Assembly (NCBI GenBank): GCA_003554865.1
Contig: PWHJ01000189.1
Span: 1-44,541, forward strand
DNA from: Bacteroidota bacterium
GTDB lineage: Bacteria > Bacteroidota > Bacteroidia > Bacteroidales > PUMT01
Length of the DNA stretch: 44,541 nt
Reading direction: 5' to 3'
Both the position numbers and the translations under genes were made by a program. The notes below the pieces were generated by a model, which saw only the letters and a list, made by a program, of their open reading frames with translations, was not told the DNA's origin and did no database searches. Shown here piece by piece: positions 1 through 6,133 of this stretch (the first letter of the stretch is position 1; each line of letters begins with the position of its first letter).

Positions 1-74
1 ATTAATTTGAGTTTTAAGTTTGTATTTAGTTCGCCTTTAAATCCCCACCTCACAGGCTTATCTCGGCGCTACCC

Positions 75-121
75 ATGTTTATTCATCTTATTTTGTCTGC
101 CAAAGGCTGATGGGGGTTCAT
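75..121 (+). repeat. Interspersed intergenic repeat, copy 1
   Basis: This is the best preserved copy of a roughly 50-base element that recurs between genes. Its core GCTGATGGGGGTTCAT (106-121) is identical to 6007-6022, and the similarity extends leftward through a T-rich stretch to a shared CCATG. It lies just downstream of the end of the dsrK-like gene. Function is unknown. Confidence 0.6.
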
Positions 122-156
122 CTGTATATTTTACCGATCCGTTTATATTATGACAA

Positions 157-1443
157 TTAAAGGGAGTCGGCCACTATTTCGGCCAGTGTTTTAATTTGTA
201 CATTCAACCTGTATGTTGCATTTATCTGCAAAAGCTGATCAATACAATTATGGCAGGGGGCAACAACAATGGCTGCACCTGTTTTGCTTATCTGATCGGC
301 TTTTATTTCAGCAATTTTTATCCTGCGTTCATTATACTCGCTCATAGCCAGCTGGCCTCCCCCTCCTCCGCAACAAAAGTTTTCAATGCCCGAAGGTGTC
401 ATCTCCACAAATTCCTGCACACAACTTTTAATTATATACCTCTGCTCCTTAACTATTCCTCCTCCCCTGACAAGGTTGCAAGGATCATGCAAAGTTACCT
501 TGCCGGCAACCTTTTCCTTTTTCGGACAAATCACCCCATTTTCTATATAAGAAGCTATCAGCTCAACAGAAGAGAGAACTTCAAAAGGCAACTTTTTGCC
601 AATATAATTGGGCGCCTCCCAACGGTTCGACCTCACCCCGTGGCCGCATTCGGCAAGCACAAGCCTTTCGGCTTTAATTTTGACCATCTCATCAAACATC
701 CTTTTGGAAATTACTTCGGCTTCCCCGGGATGGCCTGAAAAGTAAGCATAATTTGTAACATCATACATAGCTGTCGAGAGCGTCCAGCTCTCTTTTGCCA
801 TGTAAAATATTTTTGCCATAGCGGAAATGGAAAGAGGAAAAAATTTAGGCTCTCTTGGATTCAAAGTATACAAAACCTTACTGCCTGGTTCATTCAAAGG
901 TATACGTGCCCCGGTGTCATCTAGTTCATCCCGTAACTCTTCCTCCATCCAGTCAAGAGTATCTGTAAAATCCTCATATAGTATTGCCATATTGTTACCC
1001 GACTCCAGGGCTGCCTTAACGGTCGATTGCAGGGAGCCGGGAACATACCCCATAACGGCAAGCATCTCGCGCCCTTTTCTTACAACATATTCAACATCAA
1101 CCCCCACCGAGCAGTTTTTCACACAACGTCCGCACATGGTACAGGCACCGTAAAGCAAATCGATCATTTCATTTACCGTTGCCTGATCAAGGTTTCGTGC
1201 CCCAATAAGCTTTGGAACCATTTTCCCGGCAAAAGTGAAGTACCTTTTGTATACTGAAGAAACAATATTTACCTTGCTTGCCGGAATAAACCTTTCATCC
1301 TCTCCGGCAAGGTAATAAAGGCAGCTTTTTGCACAAAGCCCGCAACGAACGCAACTGTTAATATGGGTGAACAGCTTGCTGTCTTCGTGTTTTCCCAGGA
1401 TTTCCAGCCCCTTTTCTATTTCTTTGCTACTTATCTGCTTCAT
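157..1443 (-). CDS. dsrK: DsrK/HdrD-like iron-sulfur heterodisulfide reductase subunit
   Basis: Predicted catalytic subunit of a membrane-bound DsrMK-type complex that exchanges electrons between the quinone pool and a cytoplasmic thiol/disulfide partner, most likely the DsrC encoded in the same operon. Two ferredoxin-type 4Fe-4S motifs are visible (Cys31/34/37/41 and Cys101/104/107/111). They are followed by the CCG region typical of HdrB/HdrD/DsrK: Cys266 in AECGHG, Cys322 in HDPCN, the pair Cys357-Cys358 in FCCGGGGG, and Cys397/Cys400 in APCHNC. In this family the CCG cysteines hold the special cluster that cleaves disulfides. At 428 residues it has no membrane segment, as expected for DsrK. 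Its ATG overlaps the stop of the dsrM-like gene (ATGA), indicating translational coupling. The general family is very sure. The name dsrK rather than a generic Hdr-like subunit rests on the adjacent dsrC and dsrM. Confidence 0.85.
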   Translation of the reverse strand: MKQISSKEIEKGLEILGKHEDSKLFTHINSCVRCGLCAKSCLYYLAGEDERFIPASKVNIVSSVYKRYFTFAGKMVPKLIGARNLDQATVNEMIDLLYGACTMCGRCVKNCSVGVDVEYVVRKGREMLAVMGYVPGSLQSTVKAALESGNNMAILYEDFTDTLDWMEEELRDELDDTGARIPLNEPGSKVLYTLNPREPKFFPLSISAMAKIFYMAKESWTLSTAMYDVTNYAYFSGHPGEAEVISKRMFDEMVKIKAERLVLAECGHGVRSNRWEAPNYIGKKLPFEVLSSVELIASYIENGVICPKKEKVAGKVTLHDPCNLVRGGGIVKEQRYIIKSCVQEFVEMTPSGIENFCCGGGGGQLAMSEYNERRIKIAEIKADQISKTGAAIVVAPCHNCIDQLLQINATYRLNVQIKTLAEIVADSL

Positions 1444-2069
1444 TTGCCCTCCCTTGTTTTAACAGGCCAAACATTGCGCCAGCCATAAAAATAACCTAAA
1501 TGGAAACGGGCAGCAAAAAAGTATATCACATGTTTCAGCTTGCCAAAAGGAAGCCAGATAAGCATAAGTGATGCTGTCAGGAAATAAAAGGGCTCTGAAT
1601 GAGGAAACAGCAGGGCCAAACCTGCGGTCACCTGAAATGTGGTAACCAGGATATTGGAAAGGTAATCGTCAAATGTTGAAAGCAATCTTACTTTTTTGTC
1701 ACTTATGCGTTTCAAAAGAATGGCGACTCCACATGCAGCCCCGGTGAATAGTAATACAGCCGATACAGGTTTTACACCTTCATTGATATTAATTTGGGCA
1801 AGAAACAAAATAAACAGCAAAAGTCCCAGGAATGTCCCCAAATGATAGACAACACCGGCAATATAATAAGGAAGGTTCAAGTAAGCCGATTCTTTGAAAG
1901 CAGGGTTCATTGCCCCGGTATAGGAATATAATATAGCCGAAGAGGTATTACCCGATTTTTTTGAATAATCAACAGGCCTGCCCCTTTTTACAAGATATGC
2001 TACACAGTAAAGGCAGACTGACGTGCAAATTGCGGCAGATACTACTGCAACCCAGTAATACCAGCTCAT
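1440..2069 (-). CDS. dsrM: DsrM/NarI-like membrane cytochrome b subunit
   Basis: Predicted quinone-reactive membrane anchor for the DsrK-like subunit. About five hydrophobic helices can be seen (roughly residues 4-27, 65-90, 100-118, 133-152 and 158-176). Candidate haem ligands are His76, His157, His180 and His190. The segment GKLKHVIYFFAARFHLGYFYG resembles the end of NarI/DsrM proteins, where a K-x-x-H motif is followed by a glycine-rich loop. An upstream ATG at 2162 would extend the frame over the dsrC C-terminus. I chose the ATG at 2069 because it starts 16 nt after the dsrC stop and opens directly into the first helix, giving 209 residues. DsrM proteins of sulfate reducers are usually longer, so this is a short version. 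The stop overlaps the next start. Confidence 0.75.
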   Translation of the reverse strand: MSWYYWVAVVSAAICTSVCLYCVAYLVKRGRPVDYSKKSGNTSSAILYSYTGAMNPAFKESAYLNLPYYIAGVVYHLGTFLGLLLFILFLAQININEGVKPVSAVLLFTGAACGVAILLKRISDKKVRLLSTFDDYLSNILVTTFQVTAGLALLFPHSEPFYFLTASLMLIWLPFGKLKHVIYFFAARFHLGYFYGWRNVWPVKTREGK

Positions 2070-2085
2070 ATAAAATATATTTTGG

Positions 2086-2403
2086 TTAAACACACCCGTC
2101 AGGTTTTGGCAATCCGGCAACCCGGCATGCACCACGGGCCGGTCCCAGAGGAAAAAGCTCATATATCTGGCGAAGCTTCAGTCCGGTCTCCTTGCATATA
2201 TGCCTTATCATTGGAGCCATCCCCTTTTCTTCATAATTTTTTCTTATAATATTGATAACAGCCCAGTGTTTTTCAGTAAGCTCCCCGATACCGTCATATT
2301 TGGCTATCAGTTCGGCCACCTCTTCATTCCATATATAGGGATCTGTTAAAAAACCGTCGCCGTCAACTTCAAAAACTTTTCCTTCAATTTCAATATTTGG
2401 CAT
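2086..2403 (-). CDS. dsrC: DsrC sulfur-carrier protein with both redox cysteines
   Basis: DsrC proteins carry sulfur as a persulfide or trisulfide on a flexible C-terminal arm, and DsrMK is proposed to reduce the oxidised arm. This 105-residue protein ends GACRVAGLPKPDGCV, with two cysteines ten residues apart and the second penultimate. That separates DsrC from TusE, which keeps only the last cysteine. The stretch before the arm (LKLRQIYELFPLGPARG) lacks the extra loop I remember from E. coli TusE and Allochromatium DsrC, and looks like the short form of sulfate reducers such as Desulfovibrio; that comparison is from memory. It sits between a small cysteine protein (20-nt gap) and the dsrM-like gene (16-nt gap). 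No dsrAB is nearby, so its sulfur donor is unknown. Confidence 0.9.
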   Translation of the reverse strand: MPNIEIEGKVFEVDGDGFLTDPYIWNEEVAELIAKYDGIGELTEKHWAVINIIRKNYEEKGMAPMIRHICKETGLKLRQIYELFPLGPARGACRVAGLPKPDGCV

Positions 2404-2423
2404 TATTTAAGCTATTTTATTGG

Positions 2424-2663
2424 TTATAAAAATCCTTCTTCATACTTGTCAATTATCTCATCAGTGGTACCTGATGTATCGGGCATAACAAAATCCGGGC
2501 AAAAAAAATAGTCAACCTTTGTCATGTATCTTTTGCATTTTGTCCAGTTAGCCTTGCCTCCAAGGCAGTAAACCCTCATATAGTAATCCCTTTGCTGATC
2601 AGGGGCGAAAGCGGGATTGATGACAAGAGGGCAATTTTTGTAATTGATACACTCTTTCTGCAT
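2424..2663 (-). CDS. Small five-cysteine protein, first gene of the DsrC-DsrMK operon
   Basis: I do not recognise this 79-residue protein. It contains Cys5, Cys11, Cys33, Cys43 and Cys55, with no signal peptide or membrane helix, so it is probably cytoplasmic. The pattern MQKECxxxxxC, then YCLGG, KCKRY and FFCPDF, suggests a small metal- or Fe-S-binding fold. The YC-G...KC-RY part recalls short cysteine motifs attached to some signalling proteins, but this is only a resemblance. Being first in an operon with dsrC, dsrM and dsrK, it could be an electron-transfer partner, a sulfur relay or a redox sensor. The ATG at 2663 is the only sensible start. A TATATTTG element lies about 20 nt upstream. 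Confidence 0.7.
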   Translation of the reverse strand: MQKECINYKNCPLVINPAFAPDQQRDYYMRVYCLGGKANWTKCKRYMTKVDYFFCPDFVMPDTSGTTDEIIDKYEEGFL

Positions 2664-2683
2664 ATTAAATCATTAACACTTGT

Positions 2684-2691
2684 CAAATATA
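2684..2691 (-). promoter_or_regulatory. Possible -7 promoter element of the dsrC-dsrMK operon
   Basis: On the minus strand this reads TATATTTG, a perfect match to the Bacteroidetes -7 consensus TAnnTTTG. It lies 20 nt before the ATG of the first operon gene. I did not find a good -33 TTTG at the expected spacing, so the call is tentative. Confidence 0.4.
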
Positions 2692-2816
2692 ATTGAAAAA
2701 TATGTTTGATTTTTCCTGAATTAAAAATTTTGAATATATACTCTTTACACCTGAGCTTAAAGTGAAGGCTGATATGTCAAATTATTGCTAAATTGCATAA
2801 ATAAAAAACAAAGTAT

Positions 2817-3203
2817 ATGAGCAATTTATCTTTAATTAAAACACATGAAGCTCCGGAACCGGGAGGCCATTATTCACAGGCTGTTGTTTACGGCGGACTT
2901 GTATATGTTTCGGGGCTCCTGCCGGTTACGGTTAAGGGAGAAAAGATAACCGGCAATATAGAAGATCAGTTTAAGCTGGTACTGAAAAATATGGAAAATA
3001 TATTAAAGGCCGCGGGCAGCTCTAAGGATAAAGTTTTAAAAACGGTTATTTATATCTCTGATATTAAATGGTGGGATAGTGTAAACGAAATATATGCCGG
3101 CTTCTTTGAAGAGCATAAACCCGCTCGGGCTATTGTACCGGTTAAAACGCTCCATCACGGCTTTTCGGTTGAGCTGGAGGCAACCGCCGCCGTTATCCAA
3201 TAA
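2817..3203 (+). CDS. ridA: RidA/YjgF-family 2-iminoacid deaminase
   Basis: RidA family members hydrolyse reactive enamine/imine intermediates released by PLP enzymes such as threonine dehydratase, protecting other PLP enzymes. The 128-residue length is normal. Conserved elements are GGHYSQAVVYGGLVYVSG near the N-terminus, the substrate-binding Arg104 in KPARAIV, and Glu121 in the C-terminal VELEA motif. Those residues make deaminase activity likely, although some subfamilies differ in substrate. It is a single gene transcribed divergently from the dsr-like operon and convergent with the RRM gene. Its usual link to branched-chain amino-acid metabolism agrees with the ilv-leu operon elsewhere in the window, but that operon is far away. 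Confidence 0.85.
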   Translation: MSNLSLIKTHEAPEPGGHYSQAVVYGGLVYVSGLLPVTVKGEKITGNIEDQFKLVLKNMENILKAAGSSKDKVLKTVIYISDIKWWDSVNEIYAGFFEEHKPARAIVPVKTLHHGFSVELEATAAVIQ

Positions 3204-3208
3204 AATAA

Positions 3209-3277
3209 GTTTATTGCACAATGCCCTTCCCGGCAATTACAATATCAACACATTTGCTAAAACGCTTTGCAATAAAC
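3209..3277. repeat. Ten-base inverted repeat after ridA
   Basis: GTTTATTGCA at 3209-3218 is the exact reverse complement of TGCAATAAAC at 3268-3277, with 49 nt between. It starts 5 nt after the ridA stop. It may be a long-loop RNA hairpin or a decayed tiny element. No flanking target duplication is visible. Confidence 0.35.
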
Positions 3278-3318
3278 GGATTCACCGCCAAGTTTAAACG
3301 GTCATGCACGTTACACCC

Positions 3319-3353
3319 TTAAAAAATAACCGGAGAATAAGCCTCCGGTTATT
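3319..3353 (-). terminator. Intrinsic terminator overlapping the stop of the RRM gene
   Basis: A perfect 11-bp stem (AATAACCGGAG at 3325-3335 with CTCCGGTTATT at 3343-3353, 7-nt loop) is followed on the minus strand by a run of six U. The stop codon of the RRM gene (3349-3351) lies inside the stem. The A-rich left flank means it may also stop transcripts from ridA. Confidence 0.8.
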
Positions 3354-3603
3354 TAGGTTCTTTCCTTGGATTGGCCTTGCTTACCTTTAGGCTTCTGCCC
3401 TGTACCTCGCTACCGTTCAAGGCATCAATTGCGCTTTGTGCCTGCGAGTCATCTTCCATCTCAACAAAAGCGTATCCCTTGGAACGCTTTGTAAACTTGT
3501 CTGTAATAACTTTCACCGAAACCACATTGCCAAAATCGGAAAACAACTTCTGAATTTCGGTTTCTTTCATGGAGTAGGGAATATTCCCGACATAAATTGT
3601 CAT
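3349..3603 (-). CDS. RRM-domain RNA-binding protein
   Basis: An 84-residue protein consisting of a single RNA recognition motif. The RNP2 motif IYVGNI is at residues 3-8 and the RNP1 motif KGYAFVEM at residues 42-49; the aromatic residues Tyr4, Tyr44 and Phe46 are positioned to stack on RNA bases. A short basic tail (NPRKEPK) follows. Bacteroidetes lack Hfq in many lineages and carry families of such RRM proteins, which are thought to act as post-transcriptional regulators; a role in RNA metabolism here is an inference from the family. It stands alone, with its stop buried in its own terminator hairpin, so 3'-end folding could affect expression. Confidence 0.9.
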   Translation of the reverse strand: MTIYVGNIPYSMKETEIQKLFSDFGNVVSVKVITDKFTKRSKGYAFVEMEDDSQAQSAIDALNGSEVQGRSLKVSKANPRKEPK

Positions 3604-3665
3604 AAACGGTTAAATTAAATTAATACAGACAAGTTAATACATTTAAGGGAAAAATAAAAATTATA

Positions 3666-4667
3666 TTAATCTCCCAATGTGGCCACCATAACTGCCTTAA
3701 TTGTATGAACACGGTTCTCTGCCTGATCAAAAACAACCGAAGCCTCAGATTCAAAAACATCATCGGTAACCTCCATTGCCTCAAGACCGAACTTTTGGAA
3801 AATTTCCTCTCCTACCTTGGTTTCCCGGTTATGAAAAGATGGAAGACAATGAAGAAATTTCACTTTCGGATTGCCGGTTTTTTCCACTACCGAGCTGTTA
3901 ACCTGGTAAGGCCTGAGAAGGTCAATTCGCTTCTCCCAGACAGAATCGGGCTCACCCATTGAAACCCATACATCGGTATAAAGGAAATCAACACCTTTAA
4001 CGGCTTCATCAACATTGTCGGTTACAGTTATTTTTGCACAACTCTCTTTGGCCAGCTCTTTACAACGGTCTACCAGCTTCTCATCAGGCTGGCATTCTCC
4101 TGGGGCTGCCGCCCTGAAATCCATTCCCATTTTGGCTGCCCCAACCAAAAGTGAATTTCCAACATTGTTTCGTGCATCACCCAGGTAGCAGAAAGATATA
4201 TTATCAATTGGTTTGTTGCAATTCTCCAGCATAGTCTGAAAATCTGCAAGTATCTGGGTAGGATGATATTCGTCGGTCAGTCCGTTCCAAACCGGCACCC
4301 CGGAATATTCGGCAAGCTCCTCAACAATTTTCTGACCAAAACCCCGGTATTCAATCCCGTCATACATCCGGCCAAGAACGCGTGCAGTATCTTTCATTGA
4401 CTCCTTATGGCCGATTTGCGACCCACCGGGCCCCAGGTAAGTTACAAGCGCCCCTTGTTCGAAAGCGGCAACTTCAAAGGCGCAACGGGTACGGGTAGAG
4501 GATTTTTCAAAAATAAGCGCAATATTCTTTCCCTTCAGTTTTGGCTGCTCTGTGCCGCAATATTTTGCGGTTTTCAGATCGGCCGAAAGCTTCAGCAAAA
4601 AGGCTATCTCACCGGGTGTAAAATCAAGTAGCTTTAAAAAACTGCGGTTCCTTAAATTGTAAGCCAT
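3666..4667 (-). CDS. arcB: Ornithine carbamoyltransferase
   Basis: Catalyses carbamoyl phosphate + ornithine = citrulline + phosphate in the cytoplasm. The 333-residue length is typical. Visible motifs are the carbamoyl-phosphate loop STRTR (57-61), HPTQ (135-138), the ornithine loop with Asp231 and SMG (236-238), and the catalytic FLHCLP (271-276). It follows arcC in the same direction after 84 nt with no terminator between them. That pairing with carbamate kinase favours the catabolic direction, phosphorolysis of citrulline to make carbamoyl phosphate and then ATP, so I use arcB. ArgF, the biosynthetic form, has the same motifs and cannot be excluded from sequence alone. No arginine deiminase gene is adjacent. 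Confidence 0.85.
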   Translation of the reverse strand: MAYNLRNRSFLKLLDFTPGEIAFLLKLSADLKTAKYCGTEQPKLKGKNIALIFEKSSTRTRCAFEVAAFEQGALVTYLGPGGSQIGHKESMKDTARVLGRMYDGIEYRGFGQKIVEELAEYSGVPVWNGLTDEYHPTQILADFQTMLENCNKPIDNISFCYLGDARNNVGNSLLVGAAKMGMDFRAAAPGECQPDEKLVDRCKELAKESCAKITVTDNVDEAVKGVDFLYTDVWVSMGEPDSVWEKRIDLLRPYQVNSSVVEKTGNPKVKFLHCLPSFHNRETKVGEEIFQKFGLEAMEVTDDVFESEASVVFDQAENRVHTIKAVMVATLGD

Positions 4668-4751
4668 AGTAATTTTTTTAATTTACAGGTTGTTAATATT
4701 ATTATTAAAACGCTCTTGCTTTTTTTAACCTTCAGAATAAAAAGGTTCTGT

Positions 4752-5696
4752 TTACTTGGTTATACTGGTTCCAAAAGATGTGTCCTCTAACTTGAAAGCT
4801 TCAGTGATGACACTTCTGCTGCCTCCATTTTCAACAAACTGAAGTGATGCATGTATCTTGGGCGCCATACTCCCCTCTCCGAACATTCCCTGCTCAAGGT
4901 ACCTTTTCGCATCGGCGACTTTTAAATGCTCTATAATCTTTTCACCGGGCTGTTTGTAGTTAATGTAAACATATGGAACATCTGTAAGTATATAAAATTC
5001 ATCTGCCCCGATCTCAGCAGCAAGAAGGGAAGAGGCCAGATCTTTGTCTATCACAGCCTCCGATGGACGAACATTGTTGTTTTCATCTATATATACGGGG
5101 ACACCTCCGCCTCCGGATGCTATTACGATCGTACCTGTTTTGGCCAGTCCTTCAACTACCTTATCGTTCATTACATTGACAGGTTTGGGGGATGCTACAA
5201 CACGCCGCCATCCCCTTGTGGTTTTAACCTCTTCCTTGAAAACCCACCCCTTTTCCTTTGCAAGCCTGTCGGCCTGCTGCTTATCATAAATCCTTCCAAC
5301 CCTTTTTGTTGGATTTTGAAAAGCTTCATCATCCTTGTCAACCTTTACCATTGTGACAAGTGTTACAACCTCACGACTGAGATTGTGTTTGCGCAAAACA
5401 TTGTGAAGGGTTCTCTCTATCATGTACCCAATAGCTCCCTGAGAGTCAGCCACACAAACATCAAGCGGCATGCGGGGTATATCGTACATCTGTTCCCCCG
5501 CCTCATTTTGCATCATAATGTTTCCCACCTGCGGACCGTTACCGTGGCTAAGAACAATGTTGTAACCTTTTTTTACCAGAAAAATAATGCTTTCCAGTGT
5601 TTCGGCTGTATTTTGCTCCTGCTGATCTATAGTACCTTCCTGACCGTCACGCAGCAGCGCATTACCACCAAGTGCAACCACAACTAGTTTACTCAT
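4752..5696 (-). CDS. arcC: Carbamate kinase
   Basis: Transfers phosphate from carbamoyl phosphate to ADP, giving ATP, CO2 and ammonia, the energy-yielding last step of arginine/citrulline fermentation. The 314-residue protein starts with VVALGGNALL, the amino-acid kinase glycine loop, continues with LSHGNGPQVG, and has the IASGGGGVPV loop and the late DKDLASSLLA segment typical of ArcC. It is the first gene of a two-gene unit with arcB. Family assignment is very sure. The physiological input, arginine or citrulline or ureides, cannot be told from here because neither a deiminase nor a transporter is next to it. Confidence 0.92.
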   Translation of the reverse strand: MSKLVVVALGGNALLRDGQEGTIDQQEQNTAETLESIIFLVKKGYNIVLSHGNGPQVGNIMMQNEAGEQMYDIPRMPLDVCVADSQGAIGYMIERTLHNVLRKHNLSREVVTLVTMVKVDKDDEAFQNPTKRVGRIYDKQQADRLAKEKGWVFKEEVKTTRGWRRVVASPKPVNVMNDKVVEGLAKTGTIVIASGGGGVPVYIDENNNVRPSEAVIDKDLASSLLAAEIGADEFYILTDVPYVYINYKQPGEKIIEHLKVADAKRYLEQGMFGEGSMAPKIHASLQFVENGGSRSVITEAFKLEDTSFGTSITK

Positions 5697-5973
5697 ATAT
5701 GAAAATTTTTGAAATTATAATATAATGCGCAAAATATAAATTATTTTATTAAATGAATATATATGCAGCGCTTTCAAAGTGGTTTTTTTTAACTAACCGC
5801 CTTGCCTGGCAAATTTTTGCAAAGCAGGGCTTTTGTTAATTTATTATATTTTGCATAATAAACTCGTTTTTCTGCATCTCCAGAAAATGGTAATCATTTA
5901 TTCGTATATTATTTGATTAAAGTCCACTAAAAAATAATTTGTTTACATGTGAAATCGACCGCAGGTCAAATCT

Positions 5974-6022
5974 CCATGCTTTATACATATTTTTTTGTGA
6001 GCTTTAGCTGATGGGGGTTCAT
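5974..6022 (+). repeat. Interspersed intergenic repeat, copy 2
   Basis: The core GCTGATGGGGGTTCAT (6007-6022) is identical to copy 1. Upstream, a CCATG followed by a TTTAT...TTTTTGT stretch aligns with copy 1 with a few substitutions. The copy ends 15 nt before the predicted -7 element of ftsK, so it could lie in the promoter region. Confidence 0.6.
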
Positions 6023-6036
6023 TACTGTTTTTTGAA

Positions 6037-6044
6037 TATCTTTG
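6037..6044 (+). promoter_or_regulatory. Likely -7 promoter element for ftsK
   Basis: TATCTTTG fits TAnnTTTG exactly. Transcription would start near 6051, leaving a leader of about 83 nt. No clear TTTG is present 20 nt upstream; that place is occupied by the end of repeat copy 2. Confidence 0.45.
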
Positions 6045-6133
6045 TGAAATTGAAAAAAAACAGGGATTTTTGGTAAAAATTTGCAAATTTTGCAATACAC
6101 AAAAGCGGCGCACTTTCTATTAAAGCAACAGGG

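Larger units (their letters stand above)
5697..6133. other. 437-nt intergenic region between arcC and ftsK
   Basis: AT-rich divergent spacer. It holds repeat copy 2 (5974-6022) and a likely ftsK promoter (6037-6044). I see no convincing small gene, RNA gene or hairpin in the rest. Confidence 0.6.

Noticed and set aside
1440-2162. Longer start for the DsrM-like protein at 2162
   Set aside because: It would overlap the dsrC C-terminus by 77 nt and add a non-hydrophobic stretch translated from the conserved dsrC arm.
2761-2785. AAGGCTGATATGTCAAA before ridA as a fifth copy of the interspersed repeat
   Set aside because: Only GGCTGAT is shared and the G-rich part is missing; it could be chance.
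4726-4747. Hairpin between arcC and arcB as a terminator
   Set aside because: The stem is only six pairs and is followed on the transcribed strand by A residues, not U.
4926-5687. Long open frame antisense to carbamate kinase (253 codons)
   Set aside because: Fully inside arcC on the opposite strand, with no recognisable domain; explained by arcC codon usage.
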